The notes under the pieces were generated by a model. That model saw only the letters and a program-made list of their open reading frames with translations. It was not told where the DNA came from and searched no databases. The position numbers and the translations under genes were made by a program. Shown in pieces: positions 53,381-62,840 of a DNA stretch of 64,000 nucleotides (the stretch's first letter is position 1; each line of letters begins with the position of its first letter). Source of the stretch: Halorubrum persicum (GTDB lineage Archaea > Halobacteriota > Halobacteria > Halobacteriales > Haloferacaceae); contig NZ_NHOA01000030.1 in assembly GCF_002727125.1 (NCBI RefSeq), positions 1 through 64,000 on the forward strand. Direction: 5' to 3'.

Positions 53381-54139
53381 ATGAACCGAAAACTGGTAAC
53401 TGCGATCGGCGTCACGCTGCTCGTCGCGCTCGCGGGCTGTACGGGGCTCGCCGGCTCGACGGGGGTCGGTGGCGTCGACGCGGGCGACGAACCGGCGCTC
53501 GAACGGAACATCGAAGTGGTCGCAGACGGCGAGGCCACGGCCGAACCGGACCGCGCGACGATCCGCGTCGCGGTGACCGCCACCGGCGACGACTCGGCGG
53601 CCGTCCGCGACGAGCTCGCCGCCGGCGACGAGGAGCTCCGCGCGGCGCTCACCGACTGGGGACTCGACGAGGACGACATCAAGACCGACCGGTACGACGT
53701 GCGGGAGTCCTACGAGACGCGCGACAACCCCGAACGGACGGAGTACCAGGGGGTTCACCGCTACGCGATCGAGATCGACGACGTGGACGCGGTCGGTGAG
53801 GTCATCGACGTCGCCGTCGACGCCGGCGCCGACGAGGTCCAGCGGATCGCGTTCGGACTCAGCGAGGAGCGAGAGCGCGAGGTCCGCGACGCCGCCATCG
53901 AGAACGCGATGGCGAGCGCCGAGGACGACGCCACCGTGCTCGCGAACTCCAGCGAGCTCGAGCTGGCCGGCGTCTACAGCGTCTCGACCGCCAACGCGGG
54001 CGTGACGCCGTACCGGGTGTCCGACGCCGCCATGGCGACCGAGAGCGACGGAGCGGGCGGCGCCGCCACCAGTATCGAGACGGGCGACGTGAGCGTGCGG
54101 GTCAGCGTCAACGTCGTCTACGTCGCCGAGCAGGCCTGA
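53381..54139 (+). CDS. SIMPL-domain (DUF541) lipoprotein
   Basis: The product has 252 residues from ATG 53381. A signal ending in the lipobox LAGC is followed by the SIMPL fold: EVVADGEATAEPDRATIRVAV, LTDWGLDEDDIKTDRYDV and an EYQGVHRYAIEIDDVD strand. The family forms outward-facing, often oligomeric, proteins of unclear role (stress-associated in bacteria). Monocistronic; a TATA-like CCTTATTTG lies about 30 bases upstream. Confidence 0.9.
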   Translation: MNRKLVTAIGVTLLVALAGCTGLAGSTGVGGVDAGDEPALERNIEVVADGEATAEPDRATIRVAVTATGDDSAAVRDELAAGDEELRAALTDWGLDEDDIKTDRYDVRESYETRDNPERTEYQGVHRYAIEIDDVDAVGEVIDVAVDAGADEVQRIAFGLSEEREREVRDAAIENAMASAEDDATVLANSSELELAGVYSVSTANAGVTPYRVSDAAMATESDGAGGAATSIETGDVSVRVSVNVVYVAEQA

Positions 54140-54218
54140 CCGGGCACTCGCTCGGGAGTTTTTCTTAACTGAGAAGCGTCGACGGCGGAGCCGCGGCGAC
54201 GACGCGCTGTGTCCGTCG

Positions 54219-55205
54219 TTACTCCTCGCCGTCGCGCGTCGGGAGGTCGGGCTCGAACGCGGCGGCCTCGACGGCCATGTCGAGCACGCGCTCGACGTTC
54301 TCGTCTTTGGTGACGCTCATCGTCGCGTCGACCGACTCCGCCTGCACCGCGTCGAAGCGGTCGTGTTTGTTCGCCACGGTGAGGAACGGGACCGCCTCGC
54401 CGAACAGCTCGCGGACCTCCTCGCGGAGTTCGAGCTGGACGCCGAGGGGGTAGCCGCAGTCGCCGGAGGGGTCAAGCACGAACACGACCACGTCAGCGAG
54501 GTGTTCGAGGGCGCTGACCGCCTGCCGCTCGATGTCGTTGCGCTCGTCGGCGGGCCGGTCGAGCAGGCCGGGGGTGTCGACGATCTGGTAGCGAATGTGG
54601 TCCCGCTCGAAGTGGCCGATCTGGACGCCCTTCGTGGTGAACGGGTACTCCGCGATCTGGTTCGAGGCGCGGGTGACCCGGTTGACGAACGACGACTTGC
54701 CGACGTTGGGGTAGCCCGCGACCACGATGGCGGGCTCGTCCGGCTTGACGTCCGGCAGCACCTTCAGCTGGTCCCGCGAGTCGCCGATGTACCGCAAGTC
54801 GTCCTCGATCTGGTCCATCACGTCGGCCATGCGCGCGAACGCCTGCTTCCGGTGTTTCCGCGCGGTGTCCACGTCGGAGTTGCGGATCTTCGTCGTGTAC
54901 TCGTCGCGGAGGTCCTCGATCTGCCGGCTGGCCCACATCACCTGCGACAGCGCCTGCCGGAGCCGGTCGACGTCGACGATGGCGTCGGCGAGCTCGTAGT
55001 AGAACGGCTCCACGTCGAAGCCGAAGTCGGGCCACGACACCACGACGTTCTCCAGGTTGTCCGAGAGCACGTTGCCGGCGGTCCGCAGCATCGACTCCTG
55101 CGCCTCGTGTCCGTGTTTGGCGCGCCCCGCGCGCGCCGCCCGCGAGAACGCCTTGTCGACGAGTTCCTCCGAGCGGGGGGTCGTCGGGAGGCCCTCAAAT
55201 ATCAT
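54219..55205 (-). CDS. Nog1-type GTPase (Obg/DRG-like)
   Basis: The product has 328 residues. A helical N-terminal domain (about 160 residues, with EDLRDEYTTKIRNSDVDTAR) precedes the G domain: G1 GYPNVGKSS, G2 TTKG, G3 DTPGLLD, G4 NKHD. This order is that of Nog1, the nucleolar GTPase needed for large-subunit assembly in eukaryotes. The archaeal protein is probably a ribosome assembly factor. Divergent from the NhaC gene. Confidence 0.93.
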   Translation of the reverse strand: MIFEGLPTTPRSEELVDKAFSRAARAGRAKHGHEAQESMLRTAGNVLSDNLENVVVSWPDFGFDVEPFYYELADAIVDVDRLRQALSQVMWASRQIEDLRDEYTTKIRNSDVDTARKHRKQAFARMADVMDQIEDDLRYIGDSRDQLKVLPDVKPDEPAIVVAGYPNVGKSSFVNRVTRASNQIAEYPFTTKGVQIGHFERDHIRYQIVDTPGLLDRPADERNDIERQAVSALEHLADVVVFVLDPSGDCGYPLGVQLELREEVRELFGEAVPFLTVANKHDRFDAVQAESVDATMSVTKDENVERVLDMAVEAAAFEPDLPTRDGEE

Positions 55206-55427
55206 GTTGCCCGGACTTGACCGCCGACCCGTATAAGACCGTCCGTTCGGCGATCCCCGCGATACGGCGGCACACGGTCGGACGCGGCGGGTGGCGCCGC
55301 CGGCTCCCCGACGGGCACACCGATCGCGGTGGCCCCTGCCCGCCGACCGCGAACGACGATGAACGATCGTTATACTATTGGCTCATATTCCGAGTCATAT
55401 TTATGCTTCAAAGGAATACGATCGGCC

Positions 55428-56891
55428 ATGGCACGCTCGTTCACGCCCACGACGTACGAGGATCTCGACCCGGACCGTCGCCCGAGCTTGGCGGCGGCGC
55501 TGGTCCCGGTCCTCGCCATCGTGGCGTTCCTCGGCATCGGCTCGGCCGTCCTCGGACTGGACCCGCACCCGCCGCTCCTCTGGAGTATCGCCTTCGTCGG
55601 CGCGTTCGGGCTGTGGCTCGGCTACGACTGGGACGACCTCTTCGACGGCATCGCCAACGGCCTCGTGATGGGGCTGCAGGCGATCCTTATCATCTTCACC
55701 ATCTACGGGCTGATCGCGACGTGGGTCAGCGCCGGCACGATCCCCAGCATGATGTACTACGGGCTGGAGGTCCTCTCGCCGACGACGTTCCTCCCCGCTG
55801 CCGCGGTCCTCGCGGCGATCGTCGCGTTCGCCATCGGTTCCTCGTGGACCACGGTCGGGACGCTCGGCGTCGCCTTCGTCGGCATCGGCGCGGGGCTCGG
55901 CGTCCCGGCACCGATGACGGTCGGGGCCGTCCTCTCTGGCGCGTACGCGGGCGACAAGCAGTCGCCGCTCTCCGACACCACGAACCTCGCGGCCGGCGTC
56001 ACCAACACCGACCTGTACGGACACATCCGCCGGATGCGGACCGGCACCGCGATCGCCTTCGGTCTCGCGGTCCTCGGCTTCGCCGCGCTCGGTCTCCGCA
56101 CGAGCGGCGACATCCCGGCCGGCGAGATCGCGGCGATCCAGGGCGGTCTCACCGAGACGTACGCGATCACCGTCGTCGCCTTCGTCCCGCTCGTCGTCAC
56201 CTTCGGGCTGGCGCTGCGCGGGTACGCCGCGCTCCCGACGCTCGTCGCGGGCGTGTTCGCCGGCGCGCTCACGACGATCCTCCTCCAGGGGACCGGCTTC
56301 GTCGCCGCCTGGGAGATATTCATGTCCGGGACCGGGCCGGAGTCGGCCTCCACGACGGTGAACGAACTCCTCGATACGGGCGGACTCACCGGCTCCGCGT
56401 GGACGATCACGGTCGTCGTCGCCGCGCTCTCGCTCGGCGGCATCCTGGAGCGCACGGGCGTCCTCGCGGTGATCGCGCACGCGTTCACCTCCGCCGTGCG
56501 CAGTCCCGGCGCGCTCGTCGCGGGGACCGGCGTCTCGGCGATCCTCATCAACGCGCTCACCTCCCAGCAGTACATGAGCATCGTCCTTCCGGGCGTCACG
56601 CTCCGGAACACCTACGACGAGTTCGGCCTGGACACCGATCAGCTCTCACGCGCGGTCGAGGCCGCCGGGACCCCGACGGGCGCGCTGATCCCGTGGCACG
56701 CGGGCGCCGTGTTCATGGCGGGCGCCACCGACGTTCCGACCTTGGAGTACGCGCCGTACTTCCTGTTCGCGTTCCTCTCGCCGCTCGTGCTGTTCGCGAT
56801 GGCCGCGACCGGCTACAGCCTGAACGCGACGCCGACCGACGCGGAGGTCGGCTCCGCGGCGACGGCGCCCGCGGCGACCGACGACGACTGA
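55428..56891 (+). CDS. nhaC: NhaC-type Na+/H+ antiporter
   Basis: The product has 487 residues from ATG 55428 (upstream in-frame codons look non-coding). Eleven or twelve hydrophobic helices include the NhaC signatures FAIGSSWTTVGTLGVAFVGIG, SGAYAGDKQSPLSDTTNLAAG and LTSQQYMSIVLPG. It expels sodium in exchange for protons or carries out a related exchange, fitting life in brine. An AT-rich stretch with TATTTATGC upstream may be the promoter. Confidence 0.93.
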   Translation: MARSFTPTTYEDLDPDRRPSLAAALVPVLAIVAFLGIGSAVLGLDPHPPLLWSIAFVGAFGLWLGYDWDDLFDGIANGLVMGLQAILIIFTIYGLIATWVSAGTIPSMMYYGLEVLSPTTFLPAAAVLAAIVAFAIGSSWTTVGTLGVAFVGIGAGLGVPAPMTVGAVLSGAYAGDKQSPLSDTTNLAAGVTNTDLYGHIRRMRTGTAIAFGLAVLGFAALGLRTSGDIPAGEIAAIQGGLTETYAITVVAFVPLVVTFGLALRGYAALPTLVAGVFAGALTTILLQGTGFVAAWEIFMSGTGPESASTTVNELLDTGGLTGSAWTITVVVAALSLGGILERTGVLAVIAHAFTSAVRSPGALVAGTGVSAILINALTSQQYMSIVLPGVTLRNTYDEFGLDTDQLSRAVEAAGTPTGALIPWHAGAVFMAGATDVPTLEYAPYFLFAFLSPLVLFAMAATGYSLNATPTDAEVGSAATAPAATDDD

Positions 56892-57031
56892 CGGGTCGAC
56901 GGCGGCGGTCGGCTGACGCATCGCCCCTGCTCTCGAGGGCCTACCTCTGCTCTCGAGGGCCTCGCTCTGACCACCCACTCGGGCGTGTACCGACCAGTCC
57001 CTCTAATATCGGGGGATTCCGTTGATTCGGT

Positions 57032-57871
57032 ATGGAGCTTCAGTCCCCGCTTCTGCGGGAGGACACCCCGCGCGAGGTGGTGCGGTTCTATCTGCTCGAC
57101 CACACCACGCCGATCGGGAAGGCGATCGACATCGCGCTGCTCTCGCTGAATCTCCTGTTCATCTTGGTGTTCGTCGTCGAGACCTATCCTCACACCGCGG
57201 CGACTGACGCGCTGCTGTGGCGTCTGGAGGTCGGTATCGCCGGCGTGTTTCTGGTCGAGTACGTCCTGCGACTCTACGGCGCGGAGGACCGCTTCGAAGA
57301 ACTCACCAACCCCCACACGGTGATCGATCTGCTCTCGGTGCTTCCGACGCTGTCGGTGCTGCTGCTGCCGGGCCCCGTCACCTTCGAACTCGGGTTCCTC
57401 CGCGTGGCTCGGATCGTCCGGGTGCTCCGCTTCTACCGGTTCACCCAAGACGAGAAGTTCTTCTTCGGCACCGTCGAGGCGCAGACGCTCCGCGCCGGGG
57501 AGTTGGTGCTCACCATTTTCGTCCTGCTGTTCGCTACCGCAGGGATCTTTTATAGCGCCGAGCACGTCGTCAACCCCGGCGTTCGCACCTTCGGGGACGC
57601 CTTTTACTACACCGTCGTCTCGCTCACCACCGTCGGATTCGGTGACATTACGCCCGTCACGACCGGCGGTCGGTGGGTGACGGTAAGCGCTATCCTCGCC
57701 GGGATCCTCCTCATCCCCTGGCAGGCCGGGCGAATCGTCCGCGAGTGGACCTCCCGAGACAGGGTCGATGCCACCTGTCCGAACTGCGGGCTCAACCACC
57801 ACGACGCCGACGCGTCCCACTGTAAGGCCTGCGGACACGTGATCTACCAGGAGTACGACGACAGCAGCTAG
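57032..57871 (+). CDS. Voltage-gated potassium channel with C-terminal zinc ribbon
   Basis: The 279-residue product has a six-helix voltage-gated layout. S4 carries regularly spaced Arg in FLRVARIVRVLRFYRF, and the pore has the filter TTVGFGD between S5 and S6. After S6 a C-terminal zinc ribbon, CPNCGLNHHDADASHCKACG, replaces the usual RCK domain. It conducts K+ and opens with voltage; the zinc ribbon could be a tetramerisation or sensing module. Confidence 0.92.
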   Translation: MELQSPLLREDTPREVVRFYLLDHTTPIGKAIDIALLSLNLLFILVFVVETYPHTAATDALLWRLEVGIAGVFLVEYVLRLYGAEDRFEELTNPHTVIDLLSVLPTLSVLLLPGPVTFELGFLRVARIVRVLRFYRFTQDEKFFFGTVEAQTLRAGELVLTIFVLLFATAGIFYSAEHVVNPGVRTFGDAFYYTVVSLTTVGFGDITPVTTGGRWVTVSAILAGILLIPWQAGRIVREWTSRDRVDATCPNCGLNHHDADASHCKACGHVIYQEYDDSS

Positions 57872-57911
57872 CAAACTGAACGGCTTCGACGCGCCCCCAT
57901 CTTGGCGGTCG

Positions 57912-58694
57912 TCACCTCGGCAGCCGAAACGCGAGACTGTACATCCGACCGACCGATTCGGACCCGATCTCGCTCGCGAGACCACGGCTGGCCGCCGCCA
58001 GCGCGTCACCCGCCCCCTCGGGGCACTCCGCGGCCATGGAGACCGCCTCGTCGGCGTGGGCGGCGACGTGGCTCTCGGTCCACGGTACCGGCTCCAGAAG
58101 CGTCCGCTCCCGCTCGAACTCCCAGCCGCGCCCCGCGAAGAGCCGCCGCAGGAACGCCGCCGGGTAGAAGGTGAGCGCCGGACGGCCGCGAGCCAACTCC
58201 GACGCGGCGTTCTCGACGGCGAACAGCTCGCGAATCGCGGCGCCGTCCGGGAGCGGGTCGTAGTCGTCGACGACGAGCCGTGCACCGGCGGCCGCGACCC
58301 GCGAGAACTCCTCGGCGACCGCCGACAGCGCCGCGGGGTCGAGGACGTTACAGAGACCGTGTGCCGTGATCAGGTCGACGGAGTCGTCGGGGAGCGGGAC
58401 CGCGCGGAGGTCGGCCTCCACCACCGCCAGCCGGTCGTCGCGGCTGTCGGTTCCGTCGTCGGTGTCATTGCTGTCGCCGCCCCCGCTGTCGTCGGTGTCG
58501 TCACCCACGTCACCCACGCGCCGCCGCGTCGTCCGCGCGTGCTCGCTGTCGTCGGTCACCGCGTACACCCGAGCGGCACCGTTCGCGAGCAGTCCGGCGG
58601 TCGCGTTCCCGGCGCCCGCACCGGCCTCCAGACAGCGCGTCCCGGCAACCTCCCGGTCGTCGAGCGCGGTCGCGACCGTCTCCGGCACGTTCAT
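57912..58694 (-). CDS. SAM-dependent methyltransferase-like protein
   Basis: The product has 260 residues from ATG 58694. Motif I is RCLEAGAGAGNATAG, and VDLITAHGLCNVLDP forms the post-motif strands. Between strands 2 and 3 there is a low-complexity Asp/Gly/Ser insert of about 25 residues. C-terminal residues (WTESHVAAHADEAVSMA) are conserved-looking. It begins 8 bases after the aldo/keto reductase stop, so they form an operon. Substrate unknown. Confidence 0.8.
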   Translation of the reverse strand: MNVPETVATALDDREVAGTRCLEAGAGAGNATAGLLANGAARVYAVTDDSEHARTTRRRVGDVGDDTDDSGGGDSNDTDDGTDSRDDRLAVVEADLRAVPLPDDSVDLITAHGLCNVLDPAALSAVAEEFSRVAAAGARLVVDDYDPLPDGAAIRELFAVENAASELARGRPALTFYPAAFLRRLFAGRGWEFERERTLLEPVPWTESHVAAHADEAVSMAAECPEGAGDALAAASRGLASEIGSESVGRMYSLAFRLPR

Positions 58695-58702
58695 CGTCGC
58701 GC

Positions 58703-59587
58703 TCAGTGGTGCAGCTGTTCGGGAACCGGGCTCTCGTCGTGGCGCACCCGTTCGATCAGCGACCGCCGGGCGGCCTCGTCCATCCCGTCGTAGTCGGCGG
58801 CGGCCTCGAGGATCATGGTGACGAGCTTCGGATCGCCGGCGCTGACGACGCTGGTGAGCCCCTGTGCGGCGGCGAAGTCGAACCGCTCGCGGATCTCGTC
58901 CGGCGCGGTGACCGGTCGGTACCAGTTCGCGAACGGTCGGTCCGACTCGGGGAGCTCGTCGGTCGACGGCCACGTGCCGCCGGCGAACGCCTTGATCCCC
59001 AGCGTGCCGACGTTCCGCTCGTCGGCGCGGGCGAGCACCGCCTCGTAGTCGTGCTCGTCGTCGTCCTTCCCGGCGACGACGGGGTTCAGGGGGAACATCA
59101 CCGACTCGAGGTCGTCGATGCGGTCGAGCGCGTCGAGGACGAGGTCCGGGTGGCCGTGGCTCGTCAGCCCGATGTGGTCGATCAGCCCCTGCTCTTTGGC
59201 TTCACGAAACGCCGCGAGCGCCCCGTCGTCGCCCGTGATCGCGTCGAGCTCCTCGTCGTACTCGAGCCCGTGGACCTGGTACAGGTCGATCGCGTCGACG
59301 CCGAGACGGTTCAGCGATCGGTCGAGCGTGCGCCACGCGCCCTCGTAGGTCCGCTCCTGTGTCTTACAGCCGAGGAATATCTCCTCGCGGTGTTGGCGGA
59401 GTTTCGGGCCGAGCTTCAGCTCCGCGTCGCCGTACGTCGGGGCCACGTCGACGTGGTTGACGCCGTAGTCGAGCACGTGCTCGACCAGCTGATTCGCGCC
59501 CTCCTGTTCGAGCCAGTTGAGCGCGATCGCACCGAACGTCATGACGGTGCTGTCGTGGCCGGTGTCGCCGAGCGAGCGGGTCTGCAT
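58703..59587 (-). CDS. Aldo/keto reductase family protein
   Basis: The product has 294 residues from ATG 59587. AKR TIM-barrel motifs are visible: VNHVDVAPTYGDAELKLGP with the catalytic Asp/Tyr, TQERTYEGAWRTLDRSLNRLGVDAIDLYQVHG and a late TSVVSAGDPKLV loop. It reduces carbonyls with NAD(P)H. First gene of a two-gene operon with the methyltransferase. Confidence 0.92.
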   Translation of the reverse strand: MQTRSLGDTGHDSTVMTFGAIALNWLEQEGANQLVEHVLDYGVNHVDVAPTYGDAELKLGPKLRQHREEIFLGCKTQERTYEGAWRTLDRSLNRLGVDAIDLYQVHGLEYDEELDAITGDDGALAAFREAKEQGLIDHIGLTSHGHPDLVLDALDRIDDLESVMFPLNPVVAGKDDDEHDYEAVLARADERNVGTLGIKAFAGGTWPSTDELPESDRPFANWYRPVTAPDEIRERFDFAAAQGLTSVVSAGDPKLVTMILEAAADYDGMDEAARRSLIERVRHDESPVPEQLHH

Positions 59588-59742
59588 GCGTACGCCATCA
59601 CGCCGGCGCGGCATAACGGTTGTCGGCGGCGCGGGTCTCGATCGCGAGCGACGGGCGTCGACCGCGCTCCGGGCCTCACACCCCCTCGCTCTCGGACCGC
59701 GGTCCGGTAGGTTTACCGCCGTCGACGCCCCCTCGTCCGTAC

Positions 59743-60264
59743 ATGAGCCTCGAGGTCGCCGTCGCCGTGCCCTTCAAACAGCGAGCGACGGAGCGGCTGG
59801 GTGAGGGGGAGTTCGTCGTCGCGCTGTCGCTCGATCGGGACTGGTTCTCGCCGGATCAGGCGAAGCGGCTCGTCGATGTCGCGGTCGGGCGCGGGCTGGT
59901 GGCCGAGGAGGACGGCGACCTGGTCGCGCGGTTCGACCCCGCCGACGTGACCGTTCCAGAGGGGTTCACCCCCGACGAGTCGATCCTCCGGGAGCAGTCC
60001 ACCTTCGAGACGGCGCTCGACGCGATCGTCGCCGCCGGCGTCGAGAAGCAGCGCGCGGTCGCGGGCATCAACGAGCGCCAGCGCTCGCTCGCGATCAGCA
60101 TCGAGGCGGCCGCGGTCCTCTTCGCGAAGGAGCACGGCGCCGCCGTCGACCAGCTCGCGGCGGACGTCCGCGAGGAGCTGGCCGCCGCCGGCGACGCGGA
60201 CGACACGCCGAGCGACGCGGACGCGGGGACCGGCGCGACGACCGGCGCCCCGGGGGCCGAGTGA
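59743..60264 (+). CDS. DUF2240 family protein
   Basis: The product has 173 residues from ATG 59743; the open frame upstream is non-coding in character. It starts MSLEVAVAVPFKQRATERLG and has DWFSPDQAKRLVDVAVGRGL, a helix-turn-helix-like pattern typical of the archaeal DUF2240 family. The C-terminal ~30 residues are acidic low complexity. The stop overlaps the next ATG by one base (TGATG). Confidence 0.85.
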   Translation: MSLEVAVAVPFKQRATERLGEGEFVVALSLDRDWFSPDQAKRLVDVAVGRGLVAEEDGDLVARFDPADVTVPEGFTPDESILREQSTFETALDAIVAAGVEKQRAVAGINERQRSLAISIEAAAVLFAKEHGAAVDQLAADVREELAAAGDADDTPSDADAGTGATTGAPGAE

Positions 60265-60698
60265 TGGTCGACGAGCGCCTGACCGACGGGGTCCGGATCG
60301 GCCAGCTGCTCGCCTCGGAGATCTCCGGCAACGAGGGGCGCCTGCGGGACCTCGCCCTGTCCGACGCCGACCCCGACGCCGAGCCGACGCCCGACGGGGC
60401 GCTCGCGTATAGGGTGGTTCGCGACGGCGGGAGCGCGGCGGACCTCGTCGCCGAGGCGTACGTCCAGCCCGACCGGCTCCGGGTCGAGTTCGTCGGCGGG
60501 GTCGGGAGAGACGACGGGAGCGACGCCACCGACATCCCCGAGGTCGTCGCCGACGCCGCCGGCGGTGAGGGGTTACGAGTCAGGCCGAAGGCGGTCCGTC
60601 CGCCCCGGACGCTGGTGTTCGTCGAGAACGGCGCCCAGGTGAAACGGGTGCTCCCGGTGTTCGAAGCGGTCGTCGACGCGGTCGCGAAAAGCGAGTAG
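60264..60698 (+). CDS. Conserved haloarchaeal protein of unknown function
   Basis: The product has 144 residues from ATG 60264, sharing one base with the previous stop, so it is translationally coupled to the DUF2240 gene. It has mixed alpha/beta pattern with PPRTLVFVENGAQVKRVLPV near the C-terminus. No catalytic motif recognised. Confidence 0.7.
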   Translation: MVDERLTDGVRIGQLLASEISGNEGRLRDLALSDADPDAEPTPDGALAYRVVRDGGSAADLVAEAYVQPDRLRVEFVGGVGRDDGSDATDIPEVVADAAGGEGLRVRPKAVRPPRTLVFVENGAQVKRVLPVFEAVVDAVAKSE

Positions 60699-60734
60699 CG
60701 GGGTGGGACGTCGACGCGGTTCTCGCGGTCGCCG

Positions 60735-62675
60735 TCAGTTGCTCTGTCCGCCGTCGCCGATGGCGACGTTGCGCGATCCCGACGCCGACGGGTCGTCGAC
60801 CGACCCGCTGCGGACCTCGAACTTCCGGAGCAGCGCCCGGAGCCGCTCGGCCTGCTCGGCGACCGAACCGGCCTCGGCGGTCGCCTGCGACATCGCGGCG
60901 AGCTGCTCGTCGGCCGCCGCGCCGACCTCGTCGGCCTCGTCGGCGGTCGCCCGGCTGATCCCCGCGACCTCCTCGGCCATCGACACCGTCTCCTCCGTGC
61001 TCGCGGCCTGATCGTCGGTCGCCTTGCTGATCTCGCGGATCCCGTCGTCGGTCTCCGCGGCGTTGGCCGCCACCTCGGCGAACGCGTCGGCGGCGTCCCC
61101 GACCGCCTCGGCGCCCTCCTCCATGTGCTCTTCGGCGGTCCGGACCTCCCCGACGGTCGCCTGCGTCTGCGCCTGCGTCCCGGCGATGAGCTCCTCGATC
61201 TCCTGGGCCGCCTCCTGCGTCTCCTCGGCCAGCTGTTTCACCTCGTCGGCGACGACGGCGAACCCGTCGCTCCCGCCGCCGCTCCCGCCCGCCCGCGCCG
61301 CCTCGATGTTGGCGTTGAGCGCGAGCAGGTTCGTCTGCTCGGCGATGTCGCCGATGAGGTCGACGATCTCGCCGATATCCTCCATCCGCTCGTCGAGCAC
61401 CCGCACCTTCTCCGCCGTCTCGCCGATCGCGTCCTGCGACTCCCGGACGCTGTCGATCGCCTCGCCGGCGGTGTCCTGCCCCTCGTCGGCGATCGAGGCC
61501 GTCTGCTGGGCCGCGTCGGCGACCGTCTCCGTCGAGGAAGCGACCTCCTCGATCGTCGCCGAGAGGTTGTTCATCTCGCCGGAGACCTGCTCTAACATCT
61601 CGCGCTGGTCGTCGGCCCCCTCCGCGATCTCCTCGATCGAGCGGCGAACGTCCTCGCTGCGCGCCTCGGCGGTTTCGACGCCCTCGACCGTCTTCCCGCT
61701 CGCCGTCGACACCTCGCCGGCGAACGACTGCACGTCGCGCATCGTCGCCTCGATGTCGTCCATCATCTGGTTGAACGCGGCGCCGATCTGCTCCATGGCC
61801 TCGCTCTCGCTTTCGGCGTCCAACCGGACCGTGAGATCGCCGTCGGCGGCGATATCCATCGTCGCGCTGTAGTCGTCGGCCTTCGTTTCGAGGTGTTGGT
61901 TCAGCCGTTCGACCTCTCGGCGGCGCTGTTCGACCTCCGCCTTCGCCTCCTCGACGTCTTGGATCTCCGACTTCTGCTCGGCGACGAGGTCGAGCTGCCG
62001 CTGCGCCTCCTCGCGGGACTTCTCGATGGAGTACCAGTTGATCATCAGCGCGCCCACGAGCCCGAGGACGAAGAACGCGTGAATGCCGCCCCAGATGACC
62101 GGGTTTTCGATCGCTGCGGAGTGGTTGTACACCAGACTGGAGTCGATCAGGCTGAACGCGCCGTGCCCGACCGCGACGTATCCGACGCCGACCGCGAACG
62201 GGAGCCAGTCCTCGTACAGCGCGAGCACCGCGACGAAGACGAAGAAGCTGAAGTGAGCCTCGATGTACCCCCCCGAGAGCTTGACGAGCGCCATCGAGAC
62301 CGTCATGAGGCTAAACGCCGCGAGGACGGTCCGCGTCCGGCGCCCGAACCGCGACCAGTTCGCCAGCGCCGCCGTCCCGATGATGACGGCGGTGAACCCG
62401 CCGAGCATCCACGTCGGCGTCGCCGGGATCTGCGCACCGGTGATCGACTCGGTCCCGCTGTACAGCCCTAACGCGATGAGAAACGGTACCTGCACGAGGA
62501 TCGACAGCAGGATGTTTCGGTGGCGCCCCGCCCACATCTCCTTCGGCATCGACGTGCCGTCAGGGACGTATCTGAGCACCTCTCTCACCTTCGCCACCGG
62601 CCCCGACGGGCCGCCTCCCGCGGCGGTCGACGGGCCGTAGCTCTCTCCGCTCGACCCGACCGTTGATTCAGCCAT
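60735..62675 (-). CDS. Methyl-accepting transducer with six-helix N-terminal membrane domain
   Basis: The 646-residue product has about six membrane helices (residues ~50-215), with no large outside domain, then a coiled-coil (EAKAEVEQRRREVERLN), a HAMP-like segment and a full MCP signalling domain. The CheA/CheW contact hairpin is EQTNLLALNANIEAARAG, followed by GFAVVADEVKQLAEET. The end is acidic. The six-helix input is like haloarchaeal Htr transducers that sense through the membrane part (for example HtrVIII in oxygen taxis). A His-containing helix, NHSAAIENPVIWGGIHAFF, may bind a ligand. Stimulus unknown. Confidence 0.92.
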   Translation of the reverse strand: MAESTVGSSGESYGPSTAAGGGPSGPVAKVREVLRYVPDGTSMPKEMWAGRHRNILLSILVQVPFLIALGLYSGTESITGAQIPATPTWMLGGFTAVIIGTAALANWSRFGRRTRTVLAAFSLMTVSMALVKLSGGYIEAHFSFFVFVAVLALYEDWLPFAVGVGYVAVGHGAFSLIDSSLVYNHSAAIENPVIWGGIHAFFVLGLVGALMINWYSIEKSREEAQRQLDLVAEQKSEIQDVEEAKAEVEQRRREVERLNQHLETKADDYSATMDIAADGDLTVRLDAESESEAMEQIGAAFNQMMDDIEATMRDVQSFAGEVSTASGKTVEGVETAEARSEDVRRSIEEIAEGADDQREMLEQVSGEMNNLSATIEEVASSTETVADAAQQTASIADEGQDTAGEAIDSVRESQDAIGETAEKVRVLDERMEDIGEIVDLIGDIAEQTNLLALNANIEAARAGGSGGGSDGFAVVADEVKQLAEETQEAAQEIEELIAGTQAQTQATVGEVRTAEEHMEEGAEAVGDAADAFAEVAANAAETDDGIREISKATDDQAASTEETVSMAEEVAGISRATADEADEVGAAADEQLAAMSQATAEAGSVAEQAERLRALLRKFEVRSGSVDDPSASGSRNVAIGDGGQSN

Positions 62676-62808
62676 ACTAAACGCTCGTCGTGCCGTTTAA
62701 AAGATTACACCCTCCGAATATTACCCCTGATACCGTCGCTCGCCGCTCGAACGCCGCTCCGGGCACAGATGAGTGGCCGGCCCCGCCTCGCGTCCACCTG
62801 AGCCGACG

Positions 62809-62818
62809 TATTTTATAT
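62809..62818 (+). promoter_or_regulatory. TATA box of nurA
   Basis: TATTTTATAT lies 23-32 bases before GTG 62841, which supports that start. Confidence 0.6.
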
Positions 62819-62840
62819 CCCTCCGCACCCCGGTACGGCC

